64,000 bases of DNA. Source: M269 sp964640795 (GTDB lineage Bacteria; Pseudomonadota; Gammaproteobacteria; Enterobacterales; Alteromonadaceae). The notes beneath the pieces were generated by a model, which was not told the origin of the DNA, ran no database searches, and saw only the letters and a program-made list of their open reading frames with translations. Numbering within the stretch: position 1 is the stretch's first letter; each line of letters opens with the position of its first letter. Positions 16,860 to 26,441 of the stretch are shown piece by piece. Both the position numbers and the translations under genes were made by a program. The stretch lies in assembly GCA_964640795.1 (NCBI GenBank), contig CAZXIN010000002.1, positions 217,999 through 281,998 of the forward strand. Reading direction: 5' to 3'.

Positions 16860-17786
16860 TTAAGTTTTCAACGGAAAATTGACATCCGTGATCAATGATT
16901 TGCTTTCTACTTCTGCTGGATCATTGCGATAAACTTCAAACGGATGAATCCCTTTAGCACATTTAATTTCTTTGGAACGTTGCATATTATACAGTGTTGA
17001 CCATGCGTTCCCTAGATGCTCGTATGCGCCTACATGCCTTAATGTATAAACATTGATGTCAGGCATTTCACCTTTAACAAAATGACTCGGTAAGTGTGCA
17101 GGAATAGCTTTAACAGGGATGCCTGAAGTATAGGTAACCTCTCTTTTTACCATACCCCACTTATGATAGATGGAAAACTGGTCGCCGTTGGTTAGATCGG
17201 GTGAATCGGCTAAGAAAGCTTCCAACGATTTGAAAGCGGCTTCCATGGATGATGGCATATCATCTTGGTGGCAAGTCGTTTTAACACCGATATATTTTGT
17301 GGCTGGGAGTTTAGACACTCCTTTAAAGTCCAATGTTGACTTTATTTCTTTGTCCTCGATGATCTCTTTTAGCATTCGCAAGCCTCTTTCGTAGTCCATA
17401 CCGATGTAGGCGATCATCATTTTTTTCATCCAGAACATGAAAAAGGGGAGTTTGGAGTTCATTACCCAAGAGACTTTGACGTCATTCTCTGAGGGTTCCA
17501 GAATAAATTGTACGTCAGCTGTCGATTTCCAAGGAGTAATAAAGTTGAGTTTGTAATCGATACACGTGTTATTACCTTCGGACAATAAACTCATATTGCC
17601 TGAGCCTACTCGTTTGCCTTCCCATGAATAGGAACGTTTGTCGTCAGCAACGGTTAGCGTGGCTTCGGGATCCATGATGAGCCATGGTGACCAAGCACGC
17701 CATTGGTCAAAGTCGGTTAATACATTATAAATATCATCGACTGATGCGTTGATGTTGATAGATTTGGTGACATGTACGGCAGGCAT
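16860..17786 (-). CDS. SRPBCC domain plus GyrI-like effector-binding domain
   Basis: A 308-residue cytoplasmic two-domain protein. Residues about 1-145 form an SRPBCC/polyketide-cyclase-like pocket (KSININASVDDIYNVLTDFD, WRAWSPWLIMDP). Residues about 160-305 resemble the GyrI/AraC effector-binding domain (KYIGVKTTCHQDDMP, AYEHLGNAWSTLYN). Both fold types bind small hydrophobic ligands, so the protein may sequester or sense a toxic compound; there is no DNA-binding domain. It is monocistronic and converges on the FAH gene. Confidence 0.8.
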   Translation of the reverse strand: MPAVHVTKSININASVDDIYNVLTDFDQWRAWSPWLIMDPEATLTVADDKRSYSWEGKRVGSGNMSLLSEGNNTCIDYKLNFITPWKSTADVQFILEPSENDVKVSWVMNSKLPFFMFWMKKMMIAYIGMDYERGLRMLKEIIEDKEIKSTLDFKGVSKLPATKYIGVKTTCHQDDMPSSMEAAFKSLEAFLADSPDLTNGDQFSIYHKWGMVKREVTYTSGIPVKAIPAHLPSHFVKGEMPDINVYTLRHVGAYEHLGNAWSTLYNMQRSKEIKCAKGIHPFEVYRNDPAEVESKSLITDVNFPLKT

Positions 17787-17918
17787 AATAATCTCCCCAA
17801 TATTTATTGTTTTTATGTCTATACTTTAGTCAAAGAAGCGTCGGTAATCAAAGTCATCTCAATGAATACTGGAGCGTGTTAACTTTTGATGTGCCATTTA
17901 ATGTGATTAACCTTTCAT

Positions 17919-19565
17919 TTATTGACTTAAACAATCGGAAGGCAGTGCGAACCAGCGAAGTTTTTCAACAGCTGGAGGTAATTGCAGGCTGAACGTTTTA
18001 TGTAATGTACCGACCTCTGTTAATGTTTGATTAGCTTGATTGAAGAGGGCATCGAAATCAGCGGTAGTATCTATTTTTGTTTTTTGCGGCGTATCTAAAA
18101 ATGAAAATGCCAGTAATGAGTGGGGGAGATTGTTTAACTTACCTTGATACAGCCAATTGCCAGAAATTTGATCAAGTTGGTAGAAAGGGAGCATTTTCCA
18201 ACCATGCTGAGCAACGAGCTGAATGGCATTTAGGATATAGGTGAACTCTACTTCGGGAATAAAGTAGTTAAAGTTGAGCCTTACCCATCCCGGCCTAAGG
18301 AATGTATAACCTTGTTGTATTTGGTGTTCTATATTTTTGCTGTCATGCTCGTTTATTCCCAGCAAGCTATGCCCATAAGGCCCTGCACATGAGCACCCTC
18401 CCCGTACCTGAATGCCGAATAGATCGTTCAATAAGGCCGTAATAAAACCATAATGTAAATCTTTATCGGCATGTTTAAACCTGAGTGAGAAAATCGAAAG
18501 CCTGTTTGCTTCGTTGTTGCCTAGTACCTCCAATTGAGGTGTTTTGCTGAATACTGCCATTGCTTTATCGACAAGGTTCTTTTCTGTTTTTTCTATATTT
18601 GGAATGCCTACTTCCTGCTGAAGTTTGAACACCAAACCTGCGCGGATGGACTCTACTATTGCTGGTGTTCCGCCTTCTTCTCGTCGTTCATGATCGTCAA
18701 TGTAAACATGATGTGAAGGTGTGACATATGATACAGTGCCGCCGCCTATCATTGATGGAATACGATTGCTCAGGATAGCATTTTTGACGACCAAAATACC
18801 GGGTGTTCCGGGGCCGCCAATGAATTTGTGAGGAGATATGAAGACGGCATCGAATGGATGCGCTGTATTCATGTTTATCTTTGTATAAGGTGCAGCCGCA
18901 GCATAATCCCAAAACGAAAGGGCATTGTGAGATTTCAAGATGTGTGTGACATGCCCTGTGTCACTGATAACCCCAGTGACATTTGAAGCTGCCGAGAAGC
19001 TTCCAATTTTTAAAGGACGATCTTGGTATTCAAGTAGCTTATGCTTCAGTATATCCGTATTGATTTGCCCGTTACTATCCAAAGGTATGGCGACAACATC
19101 AGCAATACTCTCACGCCAAGGCAATTCGTTGGAATGGTGCTCATAGGGGCCCACAAATACAACAGGCTTTTGATGCGGCGGGATTTGTTGCGAAAAGTGA
19201 TGTATATCATCGAGGCCTCTAGGTATCTGCAAACCCAGAATATCGATAATTTTATTAATAGCAGCGGTAGCGCCCGAGCCACAGAAAATGACACTGTCTA
19301 ACGCCTTCCCGTTGACTGCTTGCTTAATCATGGTTCTTGCTTCTTCTCGAAACTTTGTTGTTTGTGCTCCTGTTGCGGAAGTTTCTGTGTGAGTATTGGC
19401 GTAAAACGGCAACACATGGTGAGCTATGTAGTTTTCGATAAAGCTTAAGCTACGGCCAGATGCTGTGTAGTCTGCATAAATGAGTGGCTTTTCTCCAAAT
19501 GGTGTCGTTAATATTTGATTATGTCCAATAACCGATGTTGCAATTTTATTCATGAGCGGTGCCAT
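17919..19565 (-). CDS. Class V aminotransferase-fold PLP enzyme with C-terminal extension
   Basis: A cysteine-desulfurase-like fold type I enzyme of 548 residues. It has IYADYTASGRSLSF, FCGSGATAAINKIIDIL, SFWDYAAAAPYTKINM and the PLP lysine in FISPHKFIGGPGTPG. A cysteine pair in RGGCSCAGPYGHSLLG sits where desulfurases carry their catalytic Cys. About 120 further residues follow the core, longer than SufS or IscS. The ATG at 19565 is preferred because GAGG lies six bases before it; the frame extends 18 codons beyond. It is divergent from an Lrp-family gene, the likely regulator. Role unknown; amino-acid or sulfur metabolism is probable. Confidence 0.8.
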   Translation of the reverse strand: MAPLMNKIATSVIGHNQILTTPFGEKPLIYADYTASGRSLSFIENYIAHHVLPFYANTHTETSATGAQTTKFREEARTMIKQAVNGKALDSVIFCGSGATAAINKIIDILGLQIPRGLDDIHHFSQQIPPHQKPVVFVGPYEHHSNELPWRESIADVVAIPLDSNGQINTDILKHKLLEYQDRPLKIGSFSAASNVTGVISDTGHVTHILKSHNALSFWDYAAAAPYTKINMNTAHPFDAVFISPHKFIGGPGTPGILVVKNAILSNRIPSMIGGGTVSYVTPSHHVYIDDHERREEGGTPAIVESIRAGLVFKLQQEVGIPNIEKTEKNLVDKAMAVFSKTPQLEVLGNNEANRLSIFSLRFKHADKDLHYGFITALLNDLFGIQVRGGCSCAGPYGHSLLGINEHDSKNIEHQIQQGYTFLRPGWVRLNFNYFIPEVEFTYILNAIQLVAQHGWKMLPFYQLDQISGNWLYQGKLNNLPHSLLAFSFLDTPQKTKIDTTADFDALFNQANQTLTEVGTLHKTFSLQLPPAVEKLRWFALPSDCLSQ

Positions 19566-19703
19566 AAAATACCTCGAGAAATCATTTGTATAAATGGTAT
19601 CTCGATAAGCAAAGCACATTGTCTCTGACTGGGTCGTAATTTCTCATTATTTTCGAACGTTTGTTCTGTTATAGTTAATAAAAATATCGATTTGGTCCAC
19701 TTA

Positions 19704-20165
19704 ATGGAAATAGACAAAACAGATAATGCGATTTTGACACTGATGCAGCGCGATGCGTCTCTTTCTGTTGGTATGTTGGCAGAGCAAATCGGAATCTCTA
19801 AATCTGCTTGCTGGCGACGCATTCAAAAGCTAGAGGAAAATGGCATCATTCGACAGCAAGTCACACTGCTGGAACCTGCAAAAGTTGGTTTAAGCTTGAC
19901 TGTGTTCATCTCTGTGCGGACAAATCAGCATAATGCCAATTGGGCAGCTAATTTTAAGCAGACAGTAGAAGAAATCCCCGGTGTTATGGAAGTGTATCGA
20001 ATGGGAGGTGATGTCGATTATCTTGTAAAAGCGGTGGTGAGAGACATGACTGGATATGATCAGCTGTACCAAAAATTACTGTGTGCAGATTTGATGGAAG
20101 TGACGGCTGGTTTTGTGATGGAAACGATAAAACAGACAACCGCTTTACCGTTACCACCCCTCTAA
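19704..20165 (+). CDS. Lrp/AsnC-family transcriptional regulator
   Basis: A 153-residue regulator with an N-terminal helix-turn-helix (MLAEQIGISKSACWRRIQKL) and a C-terminal ligand-binding RAM domain (VYRMGGDVDYLVKAVVRD). In frame there is a TTG four codons upstream, but MEIDKTDNAIL at 19704 matches the family start. It is transcribed away from the class V aminotransferase gene across a 138-base gap, a typical layout for an Lrp regulator controlling its neighbour in response to an amino acid. It converges tightly on the RND operon. Confidence 0.93.
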   Translation: MEIDKTDNAILTLMQRDASLSVGMLAEQIGISKSACWRRIQKLEENGIIRQQVTLLEPAKVGLSLTVFISVRTNQHNANWAANFKQTVEEIPGVMEVYRMGGDVDYLVKAVVRDMTGYDQLYQKLLCADLMEVTAGFVMETIKQTTALPLPPL

Positions 20166-20169
20166 TGTT

Positions 20170-23100
20170 TTACTGCGTGGCTTCAATTGTATGGTGTGTA
20201 TCGACGTCCTTCGGCTTGCCGAATAAGTTAGCGATACGCTCTAATATTAGGTAGTTAACCGGCACTAATATCAAGGTAATGACGGTAGCAAACAAGATAC
20301 CGAACCCTAAAGACACTGCCATAGGTATTAAGAACTGCGCTTGTGTTGATTTCTCGAAGAGTAAAGGCATCAAGCCAAAGAAGGTGGTTAAGCTAGTCAA
20401 CATAACAGGCCTTACGCGTGCTGCACCGGCTGTTAAAACACCTTCCATCAAGGTATGACCCTCAGCTCGCTTCTTGTTAATAAAATCAACTAGGACGAGT
20501 GAATCATTCACAACTACACCAATCAGCGCCAACATGCCCAGTAAGCTCATAATCGATAAGCTCATGCCCATTATCCAATGACCTACTACAGCACCTAGAA
20601 TGCCGAAGGGGATAATACTCATGACGGCGAGGGGCTGCCAATAAGATTTAAAGGGAATGGCAAGTAAGCAGTAAATAACAAAAAAGACAAAAACGAGTCC
20701 CCACTTTAATGAACCAAAAGATTCTCTCTGCTCCTTAGCTTCGCCTTCTAATGAGTGGCTCATGTCTGGGTATTGCAAAACAAGGTCGTCTAAGTAGTCC
20801 TTCAAATCCGCCTGTAGTGTCGTCATATTGGTATTGCTCTTCTCGACATCGGCCGTGATGTTGGCGGTGCGGTAACGGTCAATACGGTTGATCGCCGAAG
20901 GGCTTTGGCCTGGGATCAATTTGGCAACATGTGCTAATGGAACTGAATCTCCGGTAGGAGTTTGCACTAACACTTGCTCCAATGTTGCAACAGACTGCCT
21001 TTCTTTAAGAGGAAGTCTAACCATGACACGGACATCGTCTCGTCCTCGTTGTACACGCTGTACTTGGGCACCAAAGTAGGCACTGCGTATCTGAGAAGAT
21101 AAACCGTTGCGAGTTAAGCCTAAGGCTTTACCTTGTTCCGTCAATTCTATCTGTAACTCTTGTTTGCCGTTTGACAAGCTGTCAGAGATATCGAATACGG
21201 TTGGGTAAGTGGCAAGGTGTTCCTTAATTTTTTCTGAGGCCTCTCGTAATGTGACTAATGAGTTGCCACTTAGGCGAACATCAATTGGATCCGAACTACG
21301 GCCTATCTCAGCTCTAAAAGTCAGACTCTCAGCACCTGGAATTGTGCCTATTGCACGCCGCCATTCACCGAGTAGCTCTCGTGAGCTAATACGATAAGAG
21401 CGTTGTTCTGGTGGTACTATTTCGAAACGAACACGCCCGACGTTGGCATTACCACCTCTGCCCCCTGTTGTAGCTAATATGTTGAGTATCACACTTTCGC
21501 CCGTTTCTTCGTCAATATGCTTTTGTTTAAGTGTATAGGCGGCTTGTGAAATCTTGTTGATAAAGCGATCAGTGACTTCGTAAGGTGTCCCTGTCGGCAT
21601 CGTTAAATTCATACGCACAGTTTCACTGGGTATGCGTGGGAAAAAGACAAAGCGTGTCCAGCCACTCATGATAAGCGCAATGACCAGAATGAACATGGCA
21701 ACAAAGCTCATCAATGTGACACTTTTATTGCGTAAGGCCAAATGCAATAAGGGTTGATAATACCTGATAATGGCAGCTTCAAATCCGTCTGCAAAACGTT
21801 GTTGCCATCGTTCAAAGCGATTTTGCTTAGACTTTTCATTACGCAGTTTGACGTATTTCAGGTGAGCTGGCAGTACAAATTTAGACTCAATAAGAGAGAA
21901 TATTAGGACTGGGATAACAACAATAGGAAGTTGCGCAAATAACGCACCACGTGCACCTTCAATAAAAGCTAATGGGAGGAATGCAGCGACAGTCGTTAGA
22001 ATACCGAAAGTAACAGGTGTTGCGACTTCTTTGGTGCCTGCTATGGCAGCTTGTTCGCCAGATTCAGCATTGCGCATATGGGTATAAACGTTTTCTCCCG
22101 TTACAATAGCGTCGTCGACAACGATCCCAAGCACCAGAATAAAACCAAACAAGCTCATGACATTAATCGTGGCGCCTAAGAATGGCATGGCGATAAAGGC
22201 TCCCATAAAGGAAACAGGAATGCCCACGAACACCCAGATGGCTATTGAAGGCCTTAAAAATAAAGTGAGCAGCGCAAGGACTAAGATACCGCCCTGCGCT
22301 GCATTGGAGATTAACGTGTTGAGGCGATTTTTGACGATTTGTGAGTCGTCATCCCAGTAACTCAATTCATAGCCGACAGGCAATGTCGCCTGACGTTCGC
22401 TAATATAGTTTTTGACTAAGTCGGCGACTTCTACAGCGCTTTGCTGACCAATACGGAAGACCGATATAAAAGCGGCTTGCTTGCCGTTGAAGCGCGTGCG
22501 TACCGGCGACTCTTCAAAGCCATCGTCGATGGTGGCAACATCTCTCAAGCGTATAATGCTGCCATCAACATTGGTTTTAACGACAATTTGCGAGAAGTCA
22601 TCCTTACGATAAGCCTGACCTTTTGAGCGTAATAGGATATCACCGCCCTGAGTGCGCAAGTTGCCAGCTGAGATATCTAACGAACTGGCGGCTATGGCTG
22701 TACTGACTTGGCTTAAACTGAGTTGATATTGGCGCAGTGCTTCTTGCGATACTTCAATGGTAATCTCGTAATCGCGCACGCCATCGAGTTCCAATTGTGT
22801 GAGCCCTGGAATACGTAATAAGTCATCTCGAACCTGTTCGGCAAACTCTCGAATTTCCTTTTCACCATAGTCACCAGAAACACTAACCGTAATCACATCT
22901 CGCTTTCTTTGTGCCAGCGCGACAATAGGATTCTCAGCATCTACTGGAAAAGTGTTGATGGCGTCAACTCGAGATTTGACGTCTGACAAAATCTCTCTTG
23001 CATCGTAGCCTGACTCGACTTCTATATTAACGCTGGCAGCTCCTTCTGACGATGTACTCGTAATGCGTTCTATTCCTTCTAAATCCTGCACTGCTTCTTC

Positions 23101-23298
23101 AATACGAATCGATACACCTTGCTCAACGTCTTCTGGTGTGGCACCACGTAAGCTGACCGACACCGAAATACGATCGGTTTCAAAGGAAGGGAATACTTCC
23201 AGTGGGATGCGTGTGGTCATTGAAAATATGCCAGCCAGCAATATGGTGATCATTAACAGGTTGGCTGCAACGTGATTTCGAGTGAACCAAGCAATCAT
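20170..23298 (-). CDS. RND-family efflux permease
   Basis: A 1042-residue inner-membrane proton antiporter of the AcrB/MdtF (COG0841) type. It starts MIAWFTRNHVAANLLMITIL, has about twelve membrane segments around two large periplasmic loops, and shows VLGIVVDDAIVTGENVYTHM (the TM4 proton-relay acids) and VVNDSLVLVDFINKKRAEG. Its start overlaps the adaptor stop by four bases. No TolC-like outer-membrane gene is adjacent, so it would use one encoded elsewhere. Subfamily and substrate cannot be fixed. Confidence 0.93.
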   Translation of the reverse strand: MIAWFTRNHVAANLLMITILLAGIFSMTTRIPLEVFPSFETDRISVSVSLRGATPEDVEQGVSIRIEEAVQDLEGIERITSTSSEGAASVNIEVESGYDAREILSDVKSRVDAINTFPVDAENPIVALAQRKRDVITVSVSGDYGEKEIREFAEQVRDDLLRIPGLTQLELDGVRDYEITIEVSQEALRQYQLSLSQVSTAIAASSLDISAGNLRTQGGDILLRSKGQAYRKDDFSQIVVKTNVDGSIIRLRDVATIDDGFEESPVRTRFNGKQAAFISVFRIGQQSAVEVADLVKNYISERQATLPVGYELSYWDDDSQIVKNRLNTLISNAAQGGILVLALLTLFLRPSIAIWVFVGIPVSFMGAFIAMPFLGATINVMSLFGFILVLGIVVDDAIVTGENVYTHMRNAESGEQAAIAGTKEVATPVTFGILTTVAAFLPLAFIEGARGALFAQLPIVVIPVLIFSLIESKFVLPAHLKYVKLRNEKSKQNRFERWQQRFADGFEAAIIRYYQPLLHLALRNKSVTLMSFVAMFILVIALIMSGWTRFVFFPRIPSETVRMNLTMPTGTPYEVTDRFINKISQAAYTLKQKHIDEETGESVILNILATTGGRGGNANVGRVRFEIVPPEQRSYRISSRELLGEWRRAIGTIPGAESLTFRAEIGRSSDPIDVRLSGNSLVTLREASEKIKEHLATYPTVFDISDSLSNGKQELQIELTEQGKALGLTRNGLSSQIRSAYFGAQVQRVQRGRDDVRVMVRLPLKERQSVATLEQVLVQTPTGDSVPLAHVAKLIPGQSPSAINRIDRYRTANITADVEKSNTNMTTLQADLKDYLDDLVLQYPDMSHSLEGEAKEQRESFGSLKWGLVFVFFVIYCLLAIPFKSYWQPLAVMSIIPFGILGAVVGHWIMGMSLSIMSLLGMLALIGVVVNDSLVLVDFINKKRAEGHTLMEGVLTAGAARVRPVMLTSLTTFFGLMPLLFEKSTQAQFLIPMAVSLGFGILFATVITLILVPVNYLILERIANLFGKPKDVDTHHTIEATQ

Positions 23299-24665
23299 GA
23301 TTTATCCTCGGATGAACTCTGGTTACGCTTTTTTCGGCGCTCAGCCATGAGTTGTTCTACGGATACGCCTTGGGCTTTAGCGCGTTCTTGCAGGCGTTTT
23401 CTTCGTTCAGGGTCTAAGTCTGCTACTTGGGGAGATTGGCGAAAGTTTTGCCGATTGTTGCCAACGGAGACTGGCGTGCCTGAGCTAATTTGTCCAAGCG
23501 CTGTTGTGACAAGCTTGTCGCCTAATGCTAGGCCATCTGTGATAACGGCATCTGTCTCGTTTTGCCATCGTGTGGTGACGTCACGGCGCTTTAAAACCCC
23601 TTCTTCAACAATGTAAACGTATGAACCTTGATAGATGGCGCTGTTCGGAATGACAATAGCGTTGTTGAGGAGCTTGCCCTTAATTTTTGCTGTGACATAT
23701 TGACCTATCTTGACTGATGCAGAAGATTTGGCTTGGTTTAAACCGTAAGGATCATCAATTTGAGCAACAACATAGAGTTGCTGAGATGCTGCATCGATAG
23801 CACTTTCTGTACGAACAATGCGGCCTCGCCAAACTTGTTCTAGGTTGAGCTCTGACGAGAATGATACCTCAGCTTGGTTGATTATCGATGTATCAGGTAA
23901 TGAAGAGCGGAACTCTTCGGGTAAGTCGATCAGAGCTAAATCTGAGTTGTTTAGTGGTAACCTTATCTCGACAAAATCAACGGCAAAAATACTTGCCAGC
24001 GTTGTATTCGTTCCAACAACTTGGCCGATGTCGACTGATTTATTCAGTATTCTACCTGCATAAGGCGCGATAATAGCACTGCGTTCAACGGCAAGTTCAG
24101 CTTTACTGAGTTGCGCTTGGGCCGATAGAACGCGGGCTTTTGCGGCTTCTACTTGCGGCCCTCTTAGCAAGAGTGCATTAGGCGTATTCGCGTTATTTAA
24201 GCGCTGCTCTTCCGGTAATGATTTGTAGCGATTCCAGTCTTCTGAGGCAATGTCCGCTCTGGCTTGTTCTTCCAATAGCAGTTGTTTAGCTTCGCTTAAT
24301 GTTGCTCTCGCAATATCTAAATCTGCTCTATAGTCTCTGTCGTCGAGTTGCACTAAGATTTCACCGGCTTCAAAAAATCCACCGTCGCGAAAGTTATCGC
24401 TAATTGATTTAATCTGCCCTGACACTTGAGCGACTAAAGCGCTTTGTGTTCTTGGTCTTACGGTCCCAAAGCTATTTAATTCGACTTGGTATTGCTGAGG
24501 CTGGATAGTCATAACCTCAACATTCATTTGAGGTGCTTTAGACGGAGCGCCTCGGCGTTGTTCCGGCGGGTTCTTACTGATGAAGATAGCACCAGCGAGA
24601 GCAACAACGAGAATTGTCACTGCAAGAAGGTATTTACGCACTCTTTGGGAGCCTGTTGTAGTCAA
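23295..24665 (-). CDS. RND periplasmic adaptor (membrane fusion protein)
   Basis: A 456-residue HlyD/AcrA-family adaptor. An N-terminal signal anchor (KYLLAVTILVVALAGAIFI) is followed by a biotinyl-lipoyl half (VSGQIKSISDNFRDGGFFEAG), a helical hairpin (about 125-195), the second lipoyl half (RSAIIAPYAGRILNKSVDIG) and beta-barrel domains. An unusual arginine/lysine-rich tail (RRKRLQERAKAQ, MAERRKKRNQSSSEDKS) closes it. First gene of the operon with the permease, overlapping by four bases. Confidence 0.92.
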   Translation of the reverse strand: MTTTGSQRVRKYLLAVTILVVALAGAIFISKNPPEQRRGAPSKAPQMNVEVMTIQPQQYQVELNSFGTVRPRTQSALVAQVSGQIKSISDNFRDGGFFEAGEILVQLDDRDYRADLDIARATLSEAKQLLLEEQARADIASEDWNRYKSLPEEQRLNNANTPNALLLRGPQVEAAKARVLSAQAQLSKAELAVERSAIIAPYAGRILNKSVDIGQVVGTNTTLASIFAVDFVEIRLPLNNSDLALIDLPEEFRSSLPDTSIINQAEVSFSSELNLEQVWRGRIVRTESAIDAASQQLYVVAQIDDPYGLNQAKSSASVKIGQYVTAKIKGKLLNNAIVIPNSAIYQGSYVYIVEEGVLKRRDVTTRWQNETDAVITDGLALGDKLVTTALGQISSGTPVSVGNNRQNFRQSPQVADLDPERRKRLQERAKAQGVSVEQLMAERRKKRNQSSSEDKS

Positions 24666-24841
24666 TTTGACGAGCCTCTTAAACTGTTGTTTGCCTGCCG
24701 ATGATGGCTTGTCTTACTTGTACTATTGAAATAGAAACAAGATCAATAGAGGGAGTGTAAAGAAAGCGTAAATTGTTAAGCGCCTAGGTTGTTTAACGTG
24801 ATTATAGGTGAGTTTAGCGTGACTCGCGGATATTGAGTGAC

Positions 24842-24863
24842 ACCAATCTTTCTGCAGATTGGT
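24842..24863. repeat. ACCAATCT...AGATTGGT palindrome (dispersed repeat copy)
   Basis: A perfect 8-base inverted repeat (24842-24849 and 24856-24863) with a six-base spacer lies in the 282-base divergent gap between the RND adaptor and the following gene. Its arms match the palindrome at 55703-55733 and half-sites elsewhere, suggesting a small dispersed intergenic repeat. Confidence 0.5.
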
Positions 24864-24947
24864 ATGACATCTGATTGAAGAAAAAAATATGGAGAGTAAT
24901 ATGCTTTCAATAAACAGAGCATCGATAGAAAAATAATTAGATAACTG

Positions 24948-26336
24948 ATGACAGAAAATAAACACATGGATCAATCCTCTGAGCTACAAACCGATGTGCA
25001 GCCTGACGAGAGATATGTACCCAAAGGCTTGCTTCAAAAATTGACGGGTTACTTGTCATTAATACCAGTGCCTCGGGTGGTATCGTCTACGATGGGTCGG
25101 TTGTTTAGCATTGCTAACAGAGCGTGGCACCGATTCAAGCTTGAGGTCAGCCAACTTAGCTTCTCACAATGGTGTTACTTCATTGCCATTATTAACTTTT
25201 TTAGTGATACGGAAGGAGACTGGGCGGAGTCACCTAAAACGCTTTGGGTTGGCTTGATTGCTGGTTTAGGCTTAATGCGTGAGTTATGGATTCTGTTTCA
25301 TCGTATTTGGCAAAAAACCTTAGGTAAAGGAGTTTTGTTAGTCCTGTATGCCGCTACTGCCAATTTCGCCCTTGCAGTTTCCGCATTAAAAATCAATGAC
25401 ATCGCTGGAATAGAGCCGACCCCTTTTATTTTTACTTTGGGTTTTACGACATTAACCATGCTGCCTTTTTGGATAATCATGGCGTCTGTTTTGTTTTTCG
25501 CCATAGCGCTGGTTGTCCAAACAACCTGGTTGGTTGTTGGATTGCTATTACGAATTATTCGAATAAAAATCAGGATGCATTGGGAAGATGAAGGGTTTGC
25601 TGTTTTAACCGTCATATTTCGGCTTATTCTCACACCTGTTGTTATCGTAGCTTTAACAAAATTTGCTGGGCCTTATATGGAACAGGTGAATTTTATGGAT
25701 TCGCCGTCGGGGCTATTTAGTGTATCCGATTCGAGAAACCAAGGGCGTGATAATATAAATGACAGGCCAGTACTACAGCTGTTTGGTGAATCGAGCGAAG
25801 CTGTTCAAGAAATTATTGAGCAAGCTAAAGCAGAACAACTTGCTCAGCAAAACACTCAAAATCCATCGCAGCCGAGTGAAGATTCAGAAGCTTTAATGGG
25901 GGAAGTAGAAAGGCAGCGAGATCTAGATCAGTTAATTGCTGCCCTGCCATATTTCGAGAATTTAAGTGCTATCAATGTGCCATTAAACTTCTCTCTTGCT
26001 AGGCCAGTGAGCAATGGTAGCGATCCAATCAAGGCATATGATGAATCAAATACAATCGCTATCAATAGTGAAGGTAATGAGGTTGAAGAAGAAAATCCGC
26101 AAGCTGATGTTACTCTGGATACGGAGATAGTAGAGCGTGAGAAAAATCGAGACCTAGATAAGCTTATTGCTGCCTTTATTTTCCACTTCGAAACGTATTC
26201 TAACTCTATGTGTAAGAAAGAGCCTCATCAGCATAGTTTGGTTATTGATGAAAATTCAGTGCTATTGGTTGAAAAGTCCGATACTGAACTCGGATATACT
26301 TTTTCTGTAGAAGCTTGCGTATACGTCTTTGACTAG
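24948..26336 (+). CDS. Multi-pass membrane protein with duplicated motif, unknown function
   Basis: I do not recognise this 462-residue protein. A hydrophilic N-terminus of about 70 residues is followed by roughly six hydrophobic segments between residues 75 and 240 (for example LLVLYAATANFALAVSAL and FWIIMASVLFFAIALVV). The soluble C-terminal half is acidic and Gln/Glu-rich and contains the same ten-residue motif twice: RDLDQLIAAL at 324-333 and RDLDKLIAAF at 401-410. The second copy is followed by an ordered-looking end with two cysteines. It stands alone, divergent from the RND operon, and is closed by a terminator. A second Met at residue 7 is an alternative start. Confidence 0.75.
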   Translation: MTENKHMDQSSELQTDVQPDERYVPKGLLQKLTGYLSLIPVPRVVSSTMGRLFSIANRAWHRFKLEVSQLSFSQWCYFIAIINFFSDTEGDWAESPKTLWVGLIAGLGLMRELWILFHRIWQKTLGKGVLLVLYAATANFALAVSALKINDIAGIEPTPFIFTLGFTTLTMLPFWIIMASVLFFAIALVVQTTWLVVGLLLRIIRIKIRMHWEDEGFAVLTVIFRLILTPVVIVALTKFAGPYMEQVNFMDSPSGLFSVSDSRNQGRDNINDRPVLQLFGESSEAVQEIIEQAKAEQLAQQNTQNPSQPSEDSEALMGEVERQRDLDQLIAALPYFENLSAINVPLNFSLARPVSNGSDPIKAYDESNTIAINSEGNEVEEENPQADVTLDTEIVEREKNRDLDKLIAAFIFHFETYSNSMCKKEPHQHSLVIDENSVLLVEKSDTELGYTFSVEACVYVFD

Positions 26337-26353
26337 AGCAACACGCTCCAGCT

Positions 26354-26384
26354 CCACGGTGAACAGTTCTCACCGTGGATTTTA
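26354..26384 (+). terminator. Intrinsic terminator after the membrane protein gene
   Basis: A 9-base perfect stem (CCACGGTGA, 26354-26362; TCACCGTGG, 26370-26378) with a seven-base loop is followed by AT and four T residues on the + strand, 18 bases after the stop codon. Confidence 0.85.
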
Positions 26385-26441
26385 TTATATCGTAGTAAGG
26401 CGATAGCTAGCCCTACTTGGGGCTAAGCCAATAATAGTTTT

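Noticed and set aside
24723..24974. Overlapping minus-strand frames before the unknown membrane protein gene
   Set aside because: They overlap the start of the + strand gene and the dispersed palindrome and have no recognisable features.
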